Shown here: positions 1 through 9,112 of the stretch, one piece after another
Numbering within the stretch: the stretch's first letter is position 1
Layout of the letters: every line of letters begins with the position of its first letter
Assembly: GCF_000237995.1 (NCBI RefSeq)
Contig: NC_016605.1
Span: 1,116,001 to 1,180,000, forward strand
Reading direction: 5' to 3'
Length of the DNA stretch: 64,000 bases
From: Pediococcus claussenii ATCC BAA-344
GTDB taxonomy: Bacteria > Bacillota > Bacilli > Lactobacillales > Lactobacillaceae
The notes under the pieces: model-generated
The model's input: only the letters and a program-made list of their open reading frames with translations
Databases searched by the model: none
What the model was told of the DNA's origin: nothing
Translations under genes and position numbers: made by a program

Positions 1-1414
1 GTTCTTCATACCATGGATAATGGAACGAACCTTCACGGTCAACACGTTCATATGTGTGAGCACCAAAGTAATCACGTTGAGCTTGAACTAAGCTGGCTGG
101 AAGGACAGGTGTTCTAAATGAATCAAAGTATGCAATAGCAGATGAAAATCCAGGAACTGGAATTCCAGATTTAACGGCCAAAGCTACGATGTCACGAACA
201 GCAGCCTGATACTTTTCAGAGATTTCTTTAAAGTAATCATCCATTAGCAAGTTATTTAAATCAGCTTTTTTATCAAAAGCGTCTGTGATATTCTGCAAGA
301 ACCTTGCACGAATAATGCAACCAGCACGCCAAATTTTTGCAATTTCAGCAAAATTTAGATCCCAATCGTAATGTTCGGATGCAACTTTCATTTGTTCAAA
401 TCCTTGGGCATAACTCATAATCTTACTAAAGTAAAGTGCCTCACGAATTTTTTCAACAAGTTCCTTTTTGTCAACATCTGTAACTACTTCAGGTCCATCA
501 ATTACCTTACTTGCAGCAACACGTTCGTCTTTCATAACTGAAATATAACGGGCATAAACAGATTCAGTAATTAATGATTGTGGGACACCTAATTCGAGGG
601 CATTTTGAGAACTCCATTTACCGGTACCCTTATTACCAGTTTTATCCATAATCATATCAACAATTGGCTTATCTGAACCAAGATCGTCTTTGCGAGTGAG
701 AATATCAGCAGTTATATCAATCAAGTAACTATCCAATTCGCCCTTGTTCCAATCAGCAAAAACATCGGCAATTTCGCCAACACTCATTCCGAGCATGGTC
801 CGCATTAGTTCATAACTTTCACTGATCAATTGCTCATCGCCATACTCGATTCCGTTATGAACCATCTTTACATAATGGCCAGCTCCGTTAGGACCAATGT
901 ATGTCACACAAGGAGCACCATCTTTAGCTTTTGCAGCAATTTGTTCAAAAATTGGAGCAACTAAATCGTATGCCTCTTTTTGACCACCTGGCATCATAGA
1001 AGGCCCTTGAAGAGCTCCTAATTCACCACCAGAAACACCAGTACCAATAAAGTTAATTCCTGAGTTATCTAACTCTTTATTACGACGCATAGTATCTTCA
1101 AAGAATGTGTTTCCGCCGTCAATTAGAACATCGCCCTTATCCAAAAAAGGAAGTAACTCAGCAATAACGGCATCCGTTGCTTTACCAGCCTGCACCATCA
1201 TCATAATTCGACGAGGCTTCTCTAAAGAATTAACAAATTCTTCAATCGAGTATGCTGGTACTAACTTTTTTTCTGCGTGATCCTTCATCACTTGTTCAGT
1301 TCTTGAAGCAGTTCTGTTGTAAATGGCTACTGTATATCCACGACTCTCAATATTAAGAGCCAAGTTTTTACCCATAACAGCCATTCCAACTACACCAATT
1401 TGTGGTTGTGCCAT
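1..1414 (-). CDS. gnd: 6-phosphogluconate dehydrogenase, decarboxylating (3' end cut by window edge)
   Basis: Oxidises and decarboxylates 6-phosphogluconate to ribulose 5-phosphate with NAD(P)+, in the cytoplasmic pentose phosphate route. The protein opens with an N-terminal Rossmann segment ([19 protein letters not shown]). Further family signatures follow: [32 protein letters not shown], the catalytic HNGIEYGD region and the C-terminal block GCIIRARFL. The ATG at 1414 has a good AGGAGG site eight bases upstream. About 471 codons lie inside the window and the family is usually near 470-475 residues, so only the last few codons are missing at the left edge. The gene stands alone after a terminator that closes the rpmF operon. 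Identification is secure. Confidence 0.97.
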   Translation of the reverse strand, partial: MAQPQIGVVGMAVMGKNLALNIESRGYTVAIYNRTASRTEQVMKDHAEKKLVPAYSIEEFVNSLEKPRRIMMMVQAGKATDAVIAELLPFLDKGDVLIDGGNTFFEDTMRRNKELDNSGINFIGTGVSGGELGALQGPSMMPGGQKEAYDLVAPIFEQIAAKAKDGAPCVTYIGPNGAGHYVKMVHNGIEYGDEQLISESYELMRTMLGMSVGEIADVFADWNKGELDSYLIDITADILTRKDDLGSDKPIVDMIMDKTGNKGTGKWSSQNALELGVPQSLITESVYARYISVMKDERVAASKVIDGPEVVTDVDKKELVEKIREALYFSKIMSYAQGFEQMKVASEHYDWDLNFAEIAKIWRAGCIIRARFLQNITDAFDKKADLNNLLMDDYFKEISEKYQAAVRDIVALAVKSGIPVPGFSSAIAYFDSFRTPVLPASLVQAQRDYFGAHTYERVDREGSFHYPWYEE

Positions 1415-1483
1415 GTTAAATTTCCTCCTAAAAATCACTTCATTTGTACTTATACATACTATCACAATCATTAAATAAAAACA

Positions 1484-1519
1484 CAAAAAAGACCAAAGGA
1501 CCATGGCTCCTTCAGTCTT
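1484..1519 (-). terminator. Intrinsic terminator after rpmF
   Basis: On the minus strand, a 12-bp stem (AAGACTGAAGGA pairing with TCCTTTGGTCTT, two G-U pairs) with loop GCCATGG is followed by a run of T. It lies between rpmF and gnd and ends the operon that starts at yqeG or a later internal promoter. Confidence 0.85.
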
Positions 1520-1534
1520 TTCCTAATTCAAAAA

Positions 1535-1717
1535 TTAGTTTGCTTTTACGTCAATAACTTGCTTTCCGTTGTAGTAACCACAACTTGGGCAAACACGATG
1601 TGATACGCGCAATTCACCACAGTTTGGACATGGTGCCAAACCTGGAGTTGTTAATTTGATATGTCCGCGACGATTACGTTTACGTGTCTTTGATGTTCTT
1701 CTTGCTGGTACAGCCAT
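1535..1717 (-). CDS. rpmF: 50S ribosomal protein L32
   Basis: Small basic protein of the large ribosomal subunit, 60 residues. It begins [19 protein letters not shown], the standard L32 start, and has a zinc ribbon of two CxxC pairs (CPNC and CPSC), so this is the zinc-binding form. An in-frame TTG sits just before the ATG, but the ATG at 1717 lies nine bases after AGGAGG and gives the conserved N-terminus. It follows the DUF177 gene directly, the arrangement also found in Bacillus (ylbN-rpmF). Confidence 0.97.
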   Translation of the reverse strand: MAVPARRTSKTRKRNRRGHIKLTTPGLAPCPNCGELRVSHRVCPSCGYYNGKQVIDVKAN

Positions 1718-1767
1718 CAATGAGCACCTCCTTTAAGCGAATTACGGTTCCCCGTTAATTTTTAACC

Positions 1768-2310
1768 CTACTGTTCTGAATCATTGTCCTTAAACAAATC
1801 TTGTAGCTTAGCAAGGCGTGGATCAATATTTTTAGTAGCTTCAGCTTGTTCATCCTTTTCGGACCTTACTTGCCAACCATTACCACTTGGCATCGTGCCC
1901 TTAGCGACCTCATCTGAAGTTAACACTTGCATTGGGACTTGGAGGACAATGTTATCCTCCACCGCCCGATTCAAATCAATTACGTCATCTTCAACAACCA
2001 CAACGACCTCTTCATCTGAATAATCATCCAGCTTTGCGTCATCTTCCACATAAATCTCATTAACAGGAAAATCAAGCTTCAGCTGAACCGGTGCAAGTGA
2101 CCGTGTCGATGGAACTGTTAACTCACACACAATCCTAGCATCAATGGTTACCGCTGAATGATCAGTAACTACTAACCCAGAAAATTCAATCAAACTACAT
2201 CCTAGAACCAAGTCGGGAAAACGCTCCTTCAGTTGTTGCTCTAGATCAAGCGTCTCCTCAAAAGAGTAAGGTTCCCGATGTTTCCGTAGTTCACTAAAAT
2301 ATAACTGCAT
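1768..2310 (-). CDS. DUF177 / YceD-family protein
   Basis: An acidic protein of 180 residues from the family named YceD in E. coli and YlbN in Bacillus, almost always encoded next to rpmF. The family is linked to 23S rRNA accumulation or large-subunit assembly in plants and bacteria; the exact biochemical role is not settled. The C-terminal half is Asp/Glu rich and ends with a segment resembling the family pattern (DPRLAKLQDLF). An ATG 21 bases further upstream exists, but the shine-dalgarno GGAGG lies six bases before the ATG at 2310, and MQLYFSELRK is the expected start. Family assignment rests on sequence pattern plus position. Confidence 0.85.
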   Translation of the reverse strand: MQLYFSELRKHREPYSFEETLDLEQQLKERFPDLVLGCSLIEFSGLVVTDHSAVTIDARIVCELTVPSTRSLAPVQLKLDFPVNEIYVEDDAKLDDYSDEEVVVVVEDDVIDLNRAVEDNIVLQVPMQVLTSDEVAKGTMPSGNGWQVRSEKDEQAEATKNIDPRLAKLQDLFKDNDSEQ

Positions 2311-2385
2311 GTCGAACCTCCAATGCAACATGAATTATTATACCATGTGCCACTTGAATGTCAACGTAAATTCCTTGACAATCTT

Positions 2386-3480
2386 TTACACAAGAATAAT
2401 TTTTTCCATAAAATCATTTGGTGCGATCAACTGATAAATTCTATCTGCCCGATCACTATAAAAATAGTCATTATTAAAATCTTTTTGAGAAATACGATTT
2501 AAAATTTTATCACTATTGTTTATTTTCGAAAGGTATTTTCTGCCTAACTGATTCATCCCGAGAATACGAGGTTTACTATCTAAATTAACAGTAGAAGGAA
2601 TGTTAAGCAATATTGCAGTCAACATCCGTTGTATTGTAGTAACAGAATACCTTCTCGTCTTTAAGTGATCCATTAACTCCTCATAAGAATTACTTTGTTT
2701 TATTTGGGATCTGATTCTATTTTGGAATCCTTCTTTTATATTAAGTATCCTGGCAAGCTCAGCAACATCACAACTAATCACTCGATATTTTAACATTGGA
2801 AAAAAATCGGGCCATGAAACAAGTTGTGAATTCGTAAGCTCTGCGAGACTTTCACGTGGCAAGGAAGTTAAAAGTGCTGTGGAACTTGTACCGTGTTTAA
2901 TCAATTCGTTTCTAATCGCAGTTGCACTTGAAAACTCTTTATTTTTGATCACTTTATCATTAAAATCAGCTCCTACCCTTTGAACCGGCATCAATTTTAA
3001 GTGCGAATCTAATTTTAAATTCCAGTATGCGTAGTTAATACCCAAAATATCATTTGAGGCGACTTTTGAATCTCCAAAAAGTTGTTGAGCAAAATTTTTC
3101 TCGTAGGACTGAAACCGATCATGTTGGTCATCAATCTTACCAGCCATTTTCTGAAAATCTAAATTTGGATGCTCACTGCCAAAAACAAGCGACTTAATTT
3201 GAAAAAGGTTTGCTATTCTAACTCCCGCTCTCGCAAAATTATTAGCAGATTGCACAGATTCCTCTACAGGAATCTCTACAACTAAATCAGCACCCTGTTT
3301 CAAAGCCATTCGTGCTCTCTTCCATTTATTTACGATCGCTGGCTCTCCGCGTTGTAAAAAATTACCACTCATTATAGCAATACAAACACCATTTGAATTA
3401 AGCTTCTTACCCTCTTCTAAGAGGTAACGGTGTCCAAAATGAAACGGATTAAATTCAGCAATCACTCCGAAAGATTCCAT
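2386..3480 (-). CDS. tmcAL: tRNA(Met) cytidine acetate ligase
   Basis: Uses acetate and ATP to form N4-acetylcytidine at the wobble position of elongator tRNA-Met (family known as YlbM/DUF795). The nucleotidyltransferase-like N-terminus carries the HIGH-type signature FNPFHFGH and the conserved SGNFLQRGEPA block. Length is 364 residues, normal for the family. The start is ATG at 3480, five bases after GGAGG. That ATG shares its A with the TAA of the upstream methyltransferase (TAATG), which points to translational coupling. A GTG 15 bases upstream is in frame but would overlap the ribosome binding site. Confidence 0.92.
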   Translation of the reverse strand: MESFGVIAEFNPFHFGHRYLLEEGKKLNSNGVCIAIMSGNFLQRGEPAIVNKWKRARMALKQGADLVVEIPVEESVQSANNFARAGVRIANLFQIKSLVFGSEHPNLDFQKMAGKIDDQHDRFQSYEKNFAQQLFGDSKVASNDILGINYAYWNLKLDSHLKLMPVQRVGADFNDKVIKNKEFSSATAIRNELIKHGTSSTALLTSLPRESLAELTNSQLVSWPDFFPMLKYRVISCDVAELARILNIKEGFQNRIRSQIKQSNSYEELMDHLKTRRYSVTTIQRMLTAILLNIPSTVNLDSKPRILGMNQLGRKYLSKINNSDKILNRISQKDFNNDYFYSDRADRIYQLIAPNDFMEKIILV

Positions 3481-4214
3481 TACGACCTCCGACACTTAAA
3501 AAACCAACGAGTAGAATCTTTTTTCACTTCACTCTTACCAAAATCTGATGAGACTTCAACATTTGCAAAACCAACATCTTGTAAAACAGATAGATAATTT
3601 TGCAATTCATACGTTTGTTCAATATGGATCTCTGAAACCCGTTTAAAATCATTAGAATCATTTTTAATAAAAAAAGTGAGCTCATGTTCTACACTATTAG
3701 CAGTATCACCTTCAAAACTTTCCCACATAAATGCTCTATCATCATCTTGGTAATTATACATATATCCAGGATAAACTTGATTAGTTTGATAAGGCGTGAT
3801 GACATCAAAAATAAATGTTCCATCTTTTTTTAGATGTTCATAGACTTGACGAAATGCTAATTTAACTTCTTGTATACTTTGAAGATAACAAAAAGAATCA
3901 GCATAGCAGGAAATAACGTCATAATCTTCCAGTCCATTAAGATCTAACATATTCCCTTGGATTAATTCAAGATCAACATCTGCTTCTTCTGCATGTTGAT
4001 TTGCTAAAGCTAACATCTCATCTGATAAATCAAATCCCGTAACCCACTGACCATCCTTTGCTAGTAGCACAGCCAACCTACCAGCACCACAGGCAAGCTC
4101 AAGCCATTGATTATTACTAGTTTTTACACTTTTTTTAGTGTACTCAAACCACTTCTGATACATATCAGAATCAAAAAGCTGATCATATAGACCAGCAAAC
4201 GTTTGATAAATCAT
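3480..4214 (-). CDS. yqeM: Class I SAM-dependent methyltransferase, YqeM-like
   Basis: A 244-residue Rossmann-fold methyltransferase. Motif I is LELACGAGRLAVLLA, followed by the acidic ribose-binding residue in GFDLSDEM. The substrate is unknown; Bacillus YqeM sits at the same place in the yqeH-nadD-rsfS operon, so the symbol reflects synteny and family, not a tested activity. The start ATG at 4214 overlaps the rsfS stop codon as ATGA, a typical coupled pair. There is no independent strong ribosome binding site. The downstream partner is tmcAL, so a tRNA or ribosome target is conceivable but unproven. Confidence 0.85.
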   Translation of the reverse strand: MIYQTFAGLYDQLFDSDMYQKWFEYTKKSVKTSNNQWLELACGAGRLAVLLAKDGQWVTGFDLSDEMLALANQHAEEADVDLELIQGNMLDLNGLEDYDVISCYADSFCYLQSIQEVKLAFRQVYEHLKKDGTFIFDVITPYQTNQVYPGYMYNYQDDDRAFMWESFEGDTANSVEHELTFFIKNDSNDFKRVSEIHIEQTYELQNYLSVLQDVGFANVEVSSDFGKSEVKKDSTRWFFKCRRS

Positions 4215-4567
4215 TTTGTAACCCAATCTTGAACATTAATTTTCTTTGCTTCGGACCAAAGCTTCTCCAAATTATAATATTTTCTTTGTTCCGTTTGAAA
4301 AACATTTACAACCACTTCACCAAGATCAATTAAAATCCATTGGGAAGCTTTCTGACCTTCAACACGATAAATCTTTACAGAATTATTTTTTGCCTGCTCT
4401 GTGATCTCATCGGCAATTGCAGAAACTTGTCGTTCTGAGTCAGCATTAGCAATCACAAAATACTCTGCCAAAGTGCTTACCTCATTCATTTCAAGTGCAA
4501 TAATATTTTCAGCGCGCTTATTATCGGCAGCCTTCACTACCATTTCTAGCGTTTGTTTAATATTCAA
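4211..4567 (-). CDS. rsfS: Ribosome silencing factor
   Basis: RsfS/Iojap protein of 118 residues. It binds ribosomal protein L14 and blocks joining of the 30S and 50S subunits in starved cells. The family core is clear: the conserved stretch around EYFVIANADSERQVSAIAD, then the GQKASQWILIDLGEVVVNVF block. It lies between yqeK and yqeM as in Bacillus, and its stop overlaps the next start by four bases. Confidence 0.95.
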   Translation of the reverse strand: MNIKQTLEMVVKAADNKRAENIIALEMNEVSTLAEYFVIANADSERQVSAIADEITEQAKNNSVKIYRVEGQKASQWILIDLGEVVVNVFQTEQRKYYNLEKLWSEAKKINVQDWVTK

Positions 4568-4582
4568 ATTAGATTCTCCTCT

Positions 4583-5188
4583 TTATCCTATCCTTTGAAT
4601 CCAAGCATTATAACTTGCAATCATCGCAGGAAAAATTGTTTTATTATTATCAACTAAATATGACAGAGTATGGGTTAATTGGTAAATCACACCTTGCTTT
4701 AAGCTTTGATTTGTAACCTTTCGGGCCTCTTCGACGCCTTCAAAATCGCGACCAGGTTCCACATAATCAGCCATAAAAATAACTTGGTCTAGGCAAGACA
4801 TGACCGGTGCTCCAACTGTATGATGGCGAACGGCATCTAAAATTTCTTCATCAAAAATATTTAGTTCTGCTTTAATTATCTCAGCCCCTACTAATCCATG
4901 CCAAATTGCATTACCATAATCCAGTAGCTCAGGATCCATTGCCAAGTCGTTAATATAGCGAACGAATTCGCTGTCTGACTTTTGTTTTGCATAATCATGT
5001 AACAACGCAGCAATACTGGCCTTCTCAACATTAACCCCATTTTTTTCAGCGAGATTAATGGCCGTTTGTTCAACTCTTATAATATGTTGAAACCTTCGTT
5101 CATCAACGCTTTGTTTAACGATTCCAACCAATTCAGAACGTGTATATGGTACGTAGCCCTCAGCGTACTCAAGATCATTTGTATCCAT
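4583..5188 (-). CDS. yqeK: HD-domain hydrolase YqeK, probable diadenosine tetraphosphatase
   Basis: A 201-residue HD-domain phosphohydrolase. Metal ligands are visible as H in FQHIIRVEQTA, HD in LLHDYAKQ, H in HGLVGAEI and the HH pair in DAVRHHTVG. Characterised Bacillus, Staphylococcus and Streptococcus YqeK enzymes split Ap4A symmetrically into two ADP; this one is assigned by family. It overlaps nadD by 14 bases and is followed by rsfS. Confidence 0.92.
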   Translation of the reverse strand: MDTNDLEYAEGYVPYTRSELVGIVKQSVDERRFQHIIRVEQTAINLAEKNGVNVEKASIAALLHDYAKQKSDSEFVRYINDLAMDPELLDYGNAIWHGLVGAEIIKAELNIFDEEILDAVRHHTVGAPVMSCLDQVIFMADYVEPGRDFEGVEEARKVTNQSLKQGVIYQLTHTLSYLVDNNKTIFPAMIASYNAWIQRIG

Positions 5189-5822
5189 ACAAACTATTCT
5201 CCTTTATATACTCTTCAACTTTTTTTGGAACTAAATATTTAATTGATCGTCCATGTTTAATATTATTTCTTATGTCGGTCGAGCTTAAATCCAAGTTTGG
5301 TGCGTCTACCCAAATTACCGGATAAGCGCTCACTTGTTCAAATTTTGGACGTTCAACACCAACAAAGTTCACCATTTTACTTAATTCTTTAATCTTATGC
5401 CATTTTGGTAGGTATTGCACCATATCGCCACCAATAATGAAATAATATTCGGTTTCAGGATGACGTCTTTTAAGCTCCTGAATAGTATTGTAAGTAAAAC
5501 TTTTGCCACCTCTTTCAATCTCAATCAAATTAAGTTGAAACATGGGATTATCTTCAATTGCAAGTCTGACCATTTCAACTCGGTGTTTAGCTTCAATGGC
5601 ATCTTTACTATCGACATGTGGCGGCAAATAATCTGGGATAAACTCGACGTGATCAAGTCCTAATTGTTTACCAACCTGATCTGCAATCATTAAATGTGCT
5701 ATATGAGGAGGATTAAAAGTTCCCCCAATTAATCCTACTCGATGCTTTTTTTGTATTTCAATCGGTTGTTCTACTATCTCAACATCAACAGAACTGATTG
5801 TCTTATTAAAAACTTGTACCAT
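5175..5822 (-). CDS. nadD: Nicotinate-nucleotide adenylyltransferase
   Basis: Joins nicotinate mononucleotide and ATP to give deamido-NAD, the second-last step of NAD synthesis. The signature GGTFNPPHIAH (nucleotidyltransferase HxxH region) and the C-terminal SSTDIR motif are both present. At 215 residues it has about 28 extra N-terminal residues compared with minimal bacterial NadD. The start at 5822 is supported by an AGGTG site seven bases upstream, so the extension looks real. It sits between yhbY and yqeK in the operon. Confidence 0.94.
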   Translation of the reverse strand: MVQVFNKTISSVDVEIVEQPIEIQKKHRVGLIGGTFNPPHIAHLMIADQVGKQLGLDHVEFIPDYLPPHVDSKDAIEAKHRVEMVRLAIEDNPMFQLNLIEIERGGKSFTYNTIQELKRRHPETEYYFIIGGDMVQYLPKWHKIKELSKMVNFVGVERPKFEQVSAYPVIWVDAPNLDLSSTDIRNNIKHGRSIKYLVPKKVEEYIKENSLYGYK

Positions 5823-5886
5823 GAATTTTCACCTTTTTAAAACTCCACTTTATAGCAATTGCGTTGTTTAACTCAAAGCTAGTTTC

Positions 5887-6198
5887 CTATATTGCCCTTA
5901 CTTGATCAGAAATCTCACGCTTGTCTTCAAATTGTGACACCTTAAAAAGAACAAGAACTCTTCCAATAATTTGTACTACTTGAATATCGGTCTGATCCTC
6001 AATGAATGATCTTACATCACTTGTCTCAACATCTGAGTTCTGTTGAATATTGATTTTAATTAATTCATGGTTATCTAGTGCTCCGCTTAATTGTTTCAAC
6101 CAATTTGTTGTCAATCCATTCTTCCCAACTGAAAACATCGGATGAAAATTATGAGCTTGTGCTCTAAGAAATCTTTTTTGCTTTCCTCTTAAATTCAT
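5887..6198 (-). CDS. yhbY: CRM-domain RNA-binding protein YhbY
   Basis: A 103-residue CRS1/YhbY (CRM) domain protein that associates with pre-50S ribosomal particles. The family start LRGKQKRFLRAQAH and the GxxG-type loop VGKNGLT are present. It is encoded between yqeH and nadD, matching Bacillus yqeI. The role in large-subunit assembly is known for the family rather than shown here. Confidence 0.94.
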   Translation of the reverse strand: MNLRGKQKRFLRAQAHNFHPMFSVGKNGLTTNWLKQLSGALDNHELIKINIQQNSDVETSDVRSFIEDQTDIQVVQIIGRVLVLFKVSQFEDKREISDQVRAI

Positions 6199-6207
6199 TT
6201 GTCTCTC

Positions 6208-7323
6208 CTATATCATTGCTTTTCTTGTAATAACTGAAATACCTTCTGGTGCCCAGCCAGTAATAATTGCCCCAGCCGGAACTGATATCCATCCTAAGCC
6301 CTCAAACACAATATCACTTTTCTCGCTCACGCTAAAATTATGTTTAATTAATTTGGGTAATTTTTCAAAATTACCATTTGTTGGAGGCGTTAGCAATTCT
6401 CCAGCATGCTTTTCATAAAATTGATCAGCATTTTCTAACTTGGTCCGATGTATGTTTAAATTATTCTCAAAATAAGCCACGACTGGTCCATTTGAGCGTT
6501 GATAATCAAATCGAGCCAGAGCACCCATAAATAAGGTTTGATCCCCATTAAGTTGAAATACCCGAGGCTTGATCGTTTTTTGTGGTGCTGCGTACTTTAA
6601 ATCCTCTGGTTCCAAAACATGTGCCATTTGTTCGCGGTGAACAATTCCTGGCGTATCAATCAAACTACTTTCCTCATCAAATGGAATCTCAATCTTATCA
6701 AGGGTTGTACCAGGAAATCGTGATGTCGTTATTAGATCTTTAATATCATTTCTAATCGCAATTAGTTGATTTATCAGTGTTGATTTTCCCACATTTGTAA
6801 CTCCAACAACGTAAACATCTTTGCCATTGCGGTATTTTTCAATTGCCTCAAACAGATTATTTACCTCATGTCGATTCTTAGCACTCGTTAATACTACGTC
6901 GATTGGTCGAATTCCATTTGCAAATGCCTGCTGTCGTAGCCATTCTTTCATTCTTGGACGTTTAAGGGATTTTGGTAGAATATCCTCTTTATTCCCGACT
7001 AACAACACCTCATTATCACCAATGAATCGATGCAGACCTGGAATTAGGCTTCCGTTAACGTCAAATAAATCCATAACATATACAATTAAAGAATCTGTTT
7101 CACTTATCTGACTGAGTAATCGTCTAAAGTCGTCATCAGTTAAGTTTACCGGTGCGATTTCATTGTAATGTCTAAGCCGGAAACAACGCTGACAATATAA
7201 CTCTCCTGATTCGAGCCCCTTTCTTAAGGCTGATTCAGGTGTATAACCCAATTCATCGGGATTACTAGTCTGAATATGTGCGCCACAACCGATACAAACT
7301 AAGTCTTGATCAATTTGATCCAT
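6208..7323 (-). CDS. yqeH: Circularly permuted ribosome-biogenesis GTPase YqeH
   Basis: A GTPase needed for assembly of the 30S subunit, 371 residues. The N-terminal treble-clef zinc finger has CIGCG followed by CQRC. The G motifs appear in permuted order: NKED (G4), then a SAK-type G5, then GVTNVGKSTLI (G1) and finally DTPG (G3), the hallmark of this class. It overlaps yqeG by 14 bases and precedes yhbY. In Bacillus aroE separates yqeH from yhbY; here it is absent. Confidence 0.95.
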   Translation of the reverse strand: MDQIDQDLVCIGCGAHIQTSNPDELGYTPESALRKGLESGELYCQRCFRLRHYNEIAPVNLTDDDFRRLLSQISETDSLIVYVMDLFDVNGSLIPGLHRFIGDNEVLLVGNKEDILPKSLKRPRMKEWLRQQAFANGIRPIDVVLTSAKNRHEVNNLFEAIEKYRNGKDVYVVGVTNVGKSTLINQLIAIRNDIKDLITTSRFPGTTLDKIEIPFDEESSLIDTPGIVHREQMAHVLEPEDLKYAAPQKTIKPRVFQLNGDQTLFMGALARFDYQRSNGPVVAYFENNLNIHRTKLENADQFYEKHAGELLTPPTNGNFEKLPKLIKHNFSVSEKSDIVFEGLGWISVPAGAIITGWAPEGISVITRKAMI

Positions 7324-7849
7324 TATTTTTTAAGCCCCTGTTCCATTTCAATTCTGGATACTTTCTTTTTAAAATTATTTTTATAAATTGTTCCAAAAAA
7401 CGATTAATTCGTGTATTCCATGCATCACTACCAACTAAGGGCTTGACTAATACCCCACGAACTTCAGCCATATTAGCGGAAACCATATCAGTAATTAGCT
7501 GATCCCCAACCATTATGACCCCTTTTCGATCTAGTTGATAATGCTTTATTGCCTTGTTAATTCCAAATGTTAACGGCTTCAATGCTCGAGATTCGAATGG
7601 AAGACCAAATTTTTCAACAGCTAGTTGGACACGGTGATGATTGTTATTTGAGACAACAATCACTTTAATTCCAGCCGTTCGCATCATATCGAACCAGTCT
7701 AACAGTTCTTGAGTTCCATCAGGATTATTCCAAGCAATTAACGTATTGTCTAAATCTGTTAAAACCGCTTCAACTCCATTGTTTTTTAAATCATCTGCGG
7801 ATAAATCGTAAATTCGTTCGACCATCCAGGTTGGTTTGAAAATTGACAT
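7310..7849 (-). CDS. yqeG: YqeG family HAD-type phosphatase
   Basis: HAD superfamily subclass IIIA protein of 179 residues. The nucleophile motif is LTDLDNTL, with VVSNN as the second motif and GDQLITD as the acidic third motif. The family is conserved beside yqeH in Firmicutes; its physiological substrate is not established. It is the first gene of the leftward operon. Confidence 0.92.
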   Translation of the reverse strand: MSIFKPTWMVERIYDLSADDLKNNGVEAVLTDLDNTLIAWNNPDGTQELLDWFDMMRTAGIKVIVVSNNNHHRVQLAVEKFGLPFESRALKPLTFGINKAIKHYQLDRKGVIMVGDQLITDMVSANMAEVRGVLVKPLVGSDAWNTRINRFLEQFIKIILKRKYPELKWNRGLKNNGSN

Positions 7850-7882
7850 TTTATGCTTCTCCCAATTTACTACTGTCTTACC

Positions 7883-7888
7883 ATTATA
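7883..7888 (-). promoter_or_regulatory. Candidate -10 box of the yqeG-rpmF operon
   Basis: A consensus TATAAT on the minus strand lies 34 bases before the yqeG start. No clear -35 hexamer at the ideal distance is visible, so this is a partial promoter call. Confidence 0.5.
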
Positions 7889-7989
7889 GTAAACTTTTTA
7901 GCACTTTGCATTTGCAAATCAATTTATTTTTAACTAAATGTTTTTTATATTATTATTTATATGTAAATAATTGAAAAGAGGAAACTCAT

Positions 7990-8913
7990 ATGAAGGCAAT
8001 TGGCATTGAAAAATTTGGTACTCTAAACAACTTAAAAATACTCGAAATTCCGGAGCCTACACCAACAAAAGGACGTCTAATTGTTGCAGTACAGGCTTTT
8101 AGCTTGAATCCTTACGATTTAAAAATTATCGATGGATCACAATTAGCGGTCCGCCCTTTAAGCTTACCCTTGATTCCAGGAAGTGATGTTGCTGGAATTG
8201 TAATTGATAAAGATAGTTCTGTGACTGATTTTAATATTGGGGATAGGGTTGTTGGACGCTCTAATTTGGGTGGATATGCCGAAATTGCTTCTGTGCCACA
8301 TCTAAGAGCTGCAAAAATTCCAGATAATGTTTCGTTTGAGACCGCTGCTTCTATCCCCAATGCAGGTGTCACAGCCTTTGACATCGTAAATGGTGCTTTA
8401 TCTAAAGCAAAGTTTAATTCTGTTCTCATAAATGGGGTCTCAGGCGCTGTTGGGATAATCGCTGCGCAACTACTTCGTGAAAACGGCAAGTTAGTGAGTG
8501 GCGTCTTACACTCAACAAATAAACACCTCCAATCTGACTTAAACTTATCTGAAACAGCATTCTATGACATTCCGCAATCATTAGATAAATTAGGAAAATT
8601 TGATCTAATCATAAATACTGCACCAGATACCAATAAAATTAATTATCTAAACACCCACCTTAGTCTTAATGGCACAATTCTATCAACAACCGGGATTAGT
8701 CAGCTTTCCTCTGCTACGGAACTAATTGACTTCGATGATACAAAATACAAAATGAATCGCCAAGCATTGGAAAGTTTATTAAGCATGATCTCCAATAACC
8801 GCCTAAAAATTCCAATTGCTAATCAATCATCATTTAACGTTCTATCCGTTATTAATGATTTAAAACAATTAGAAGTGGCTCACAAACCCGGTAAATTTAT
8901 TGTAACTATCTAG
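7990..8913 (+). CDS. Zinc-free medium-chain dehydrogenase / quinone oxidoreductase family
   Basis: NAD(P)H-dependent reductase of 307 residues in the MDR superfamily. The N-terminal GroES-like domain (AFSLNPYDLKIIDG, GSDVAGIV) is followed by a Rossmann domain with INGVSGAVGIIAAQ. The structural zinc Cys cluster is absent, which fits the quinone oxidoreductase branch rather than an alcohol dehydrogenase. The start has a clear GAGG site. It is monocistronic, divergent from yqeG and convergent with the PNPOx-like gene. Substrate cannot be read from sequence. Confidence 0.88.
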   Translation: MKAIGIEKFGTLNNLKILEIPEPTPTKGRLIVAVQAFSLNPYDLKIIDGSQLAVRPLSLPLIPGSDVAGIVIDKDSSVTDFNIGDRVVGRSNLGGYAEIASVPHLRAAKIPDNVSFETAASIPNAGVTAFDIVNGALSKAKFNSVLINGVSGAVGIIAAQLLRENGKLVSGVLHSTNKHLQSDLNLSETAFYDIPQSLDKLGKFDLIINTAPDTNKINYLNTHLSLNGTILSTTGISQLSSATELIDFDDTKYKMNRQALESLLSMISNNRLKIPIANQSSFNVLSVINDLKQLEVAHKPGKFIVTI

Positions 8914-8963
8914 CAGTAATGCTGACTATTGATATAATTTTTTTCAATTCAATTAAAGCGAAA

Positions 8964-9033
8964 ACGAGACATAAGTTGAGAATGGGACCACTTAGAAGTG
9001 ATTTCACTTTTCGACTAGTGTCTCGTATTTTTT
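8964..9033 (+). terminator. Composite stem-loop, likely terminator
   Basis: ACGAGACA (8964-8971) pairs with TGTCTCGT (9019-9026), and an inner hairpin AAGTGA-TT-TCACTT occupies 8996-9009. CACT and AGTG segments extend the outer stem. A run of T follows from 9028. Position and shape suit termination of the oxidoreductase gene. The size and extra internal structure are more than a plain terminator needs. Confidence 0.65.
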
Positions 9034-9112
9034 CCACCTAGTAGAATAGAAATAGGATTCCTTTTTGGATTTTGTCCTTGGCCTACGTTTTCCAATCTCA
9101 ATATATAATTAA

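Noticed and set aside
1784-2023. Plus-strand frame opposite the DUF177 gene
   Set aside because: Low-complexity Ser/Thr-rich antisense shadow of an acidic gene, without a ribosome site.
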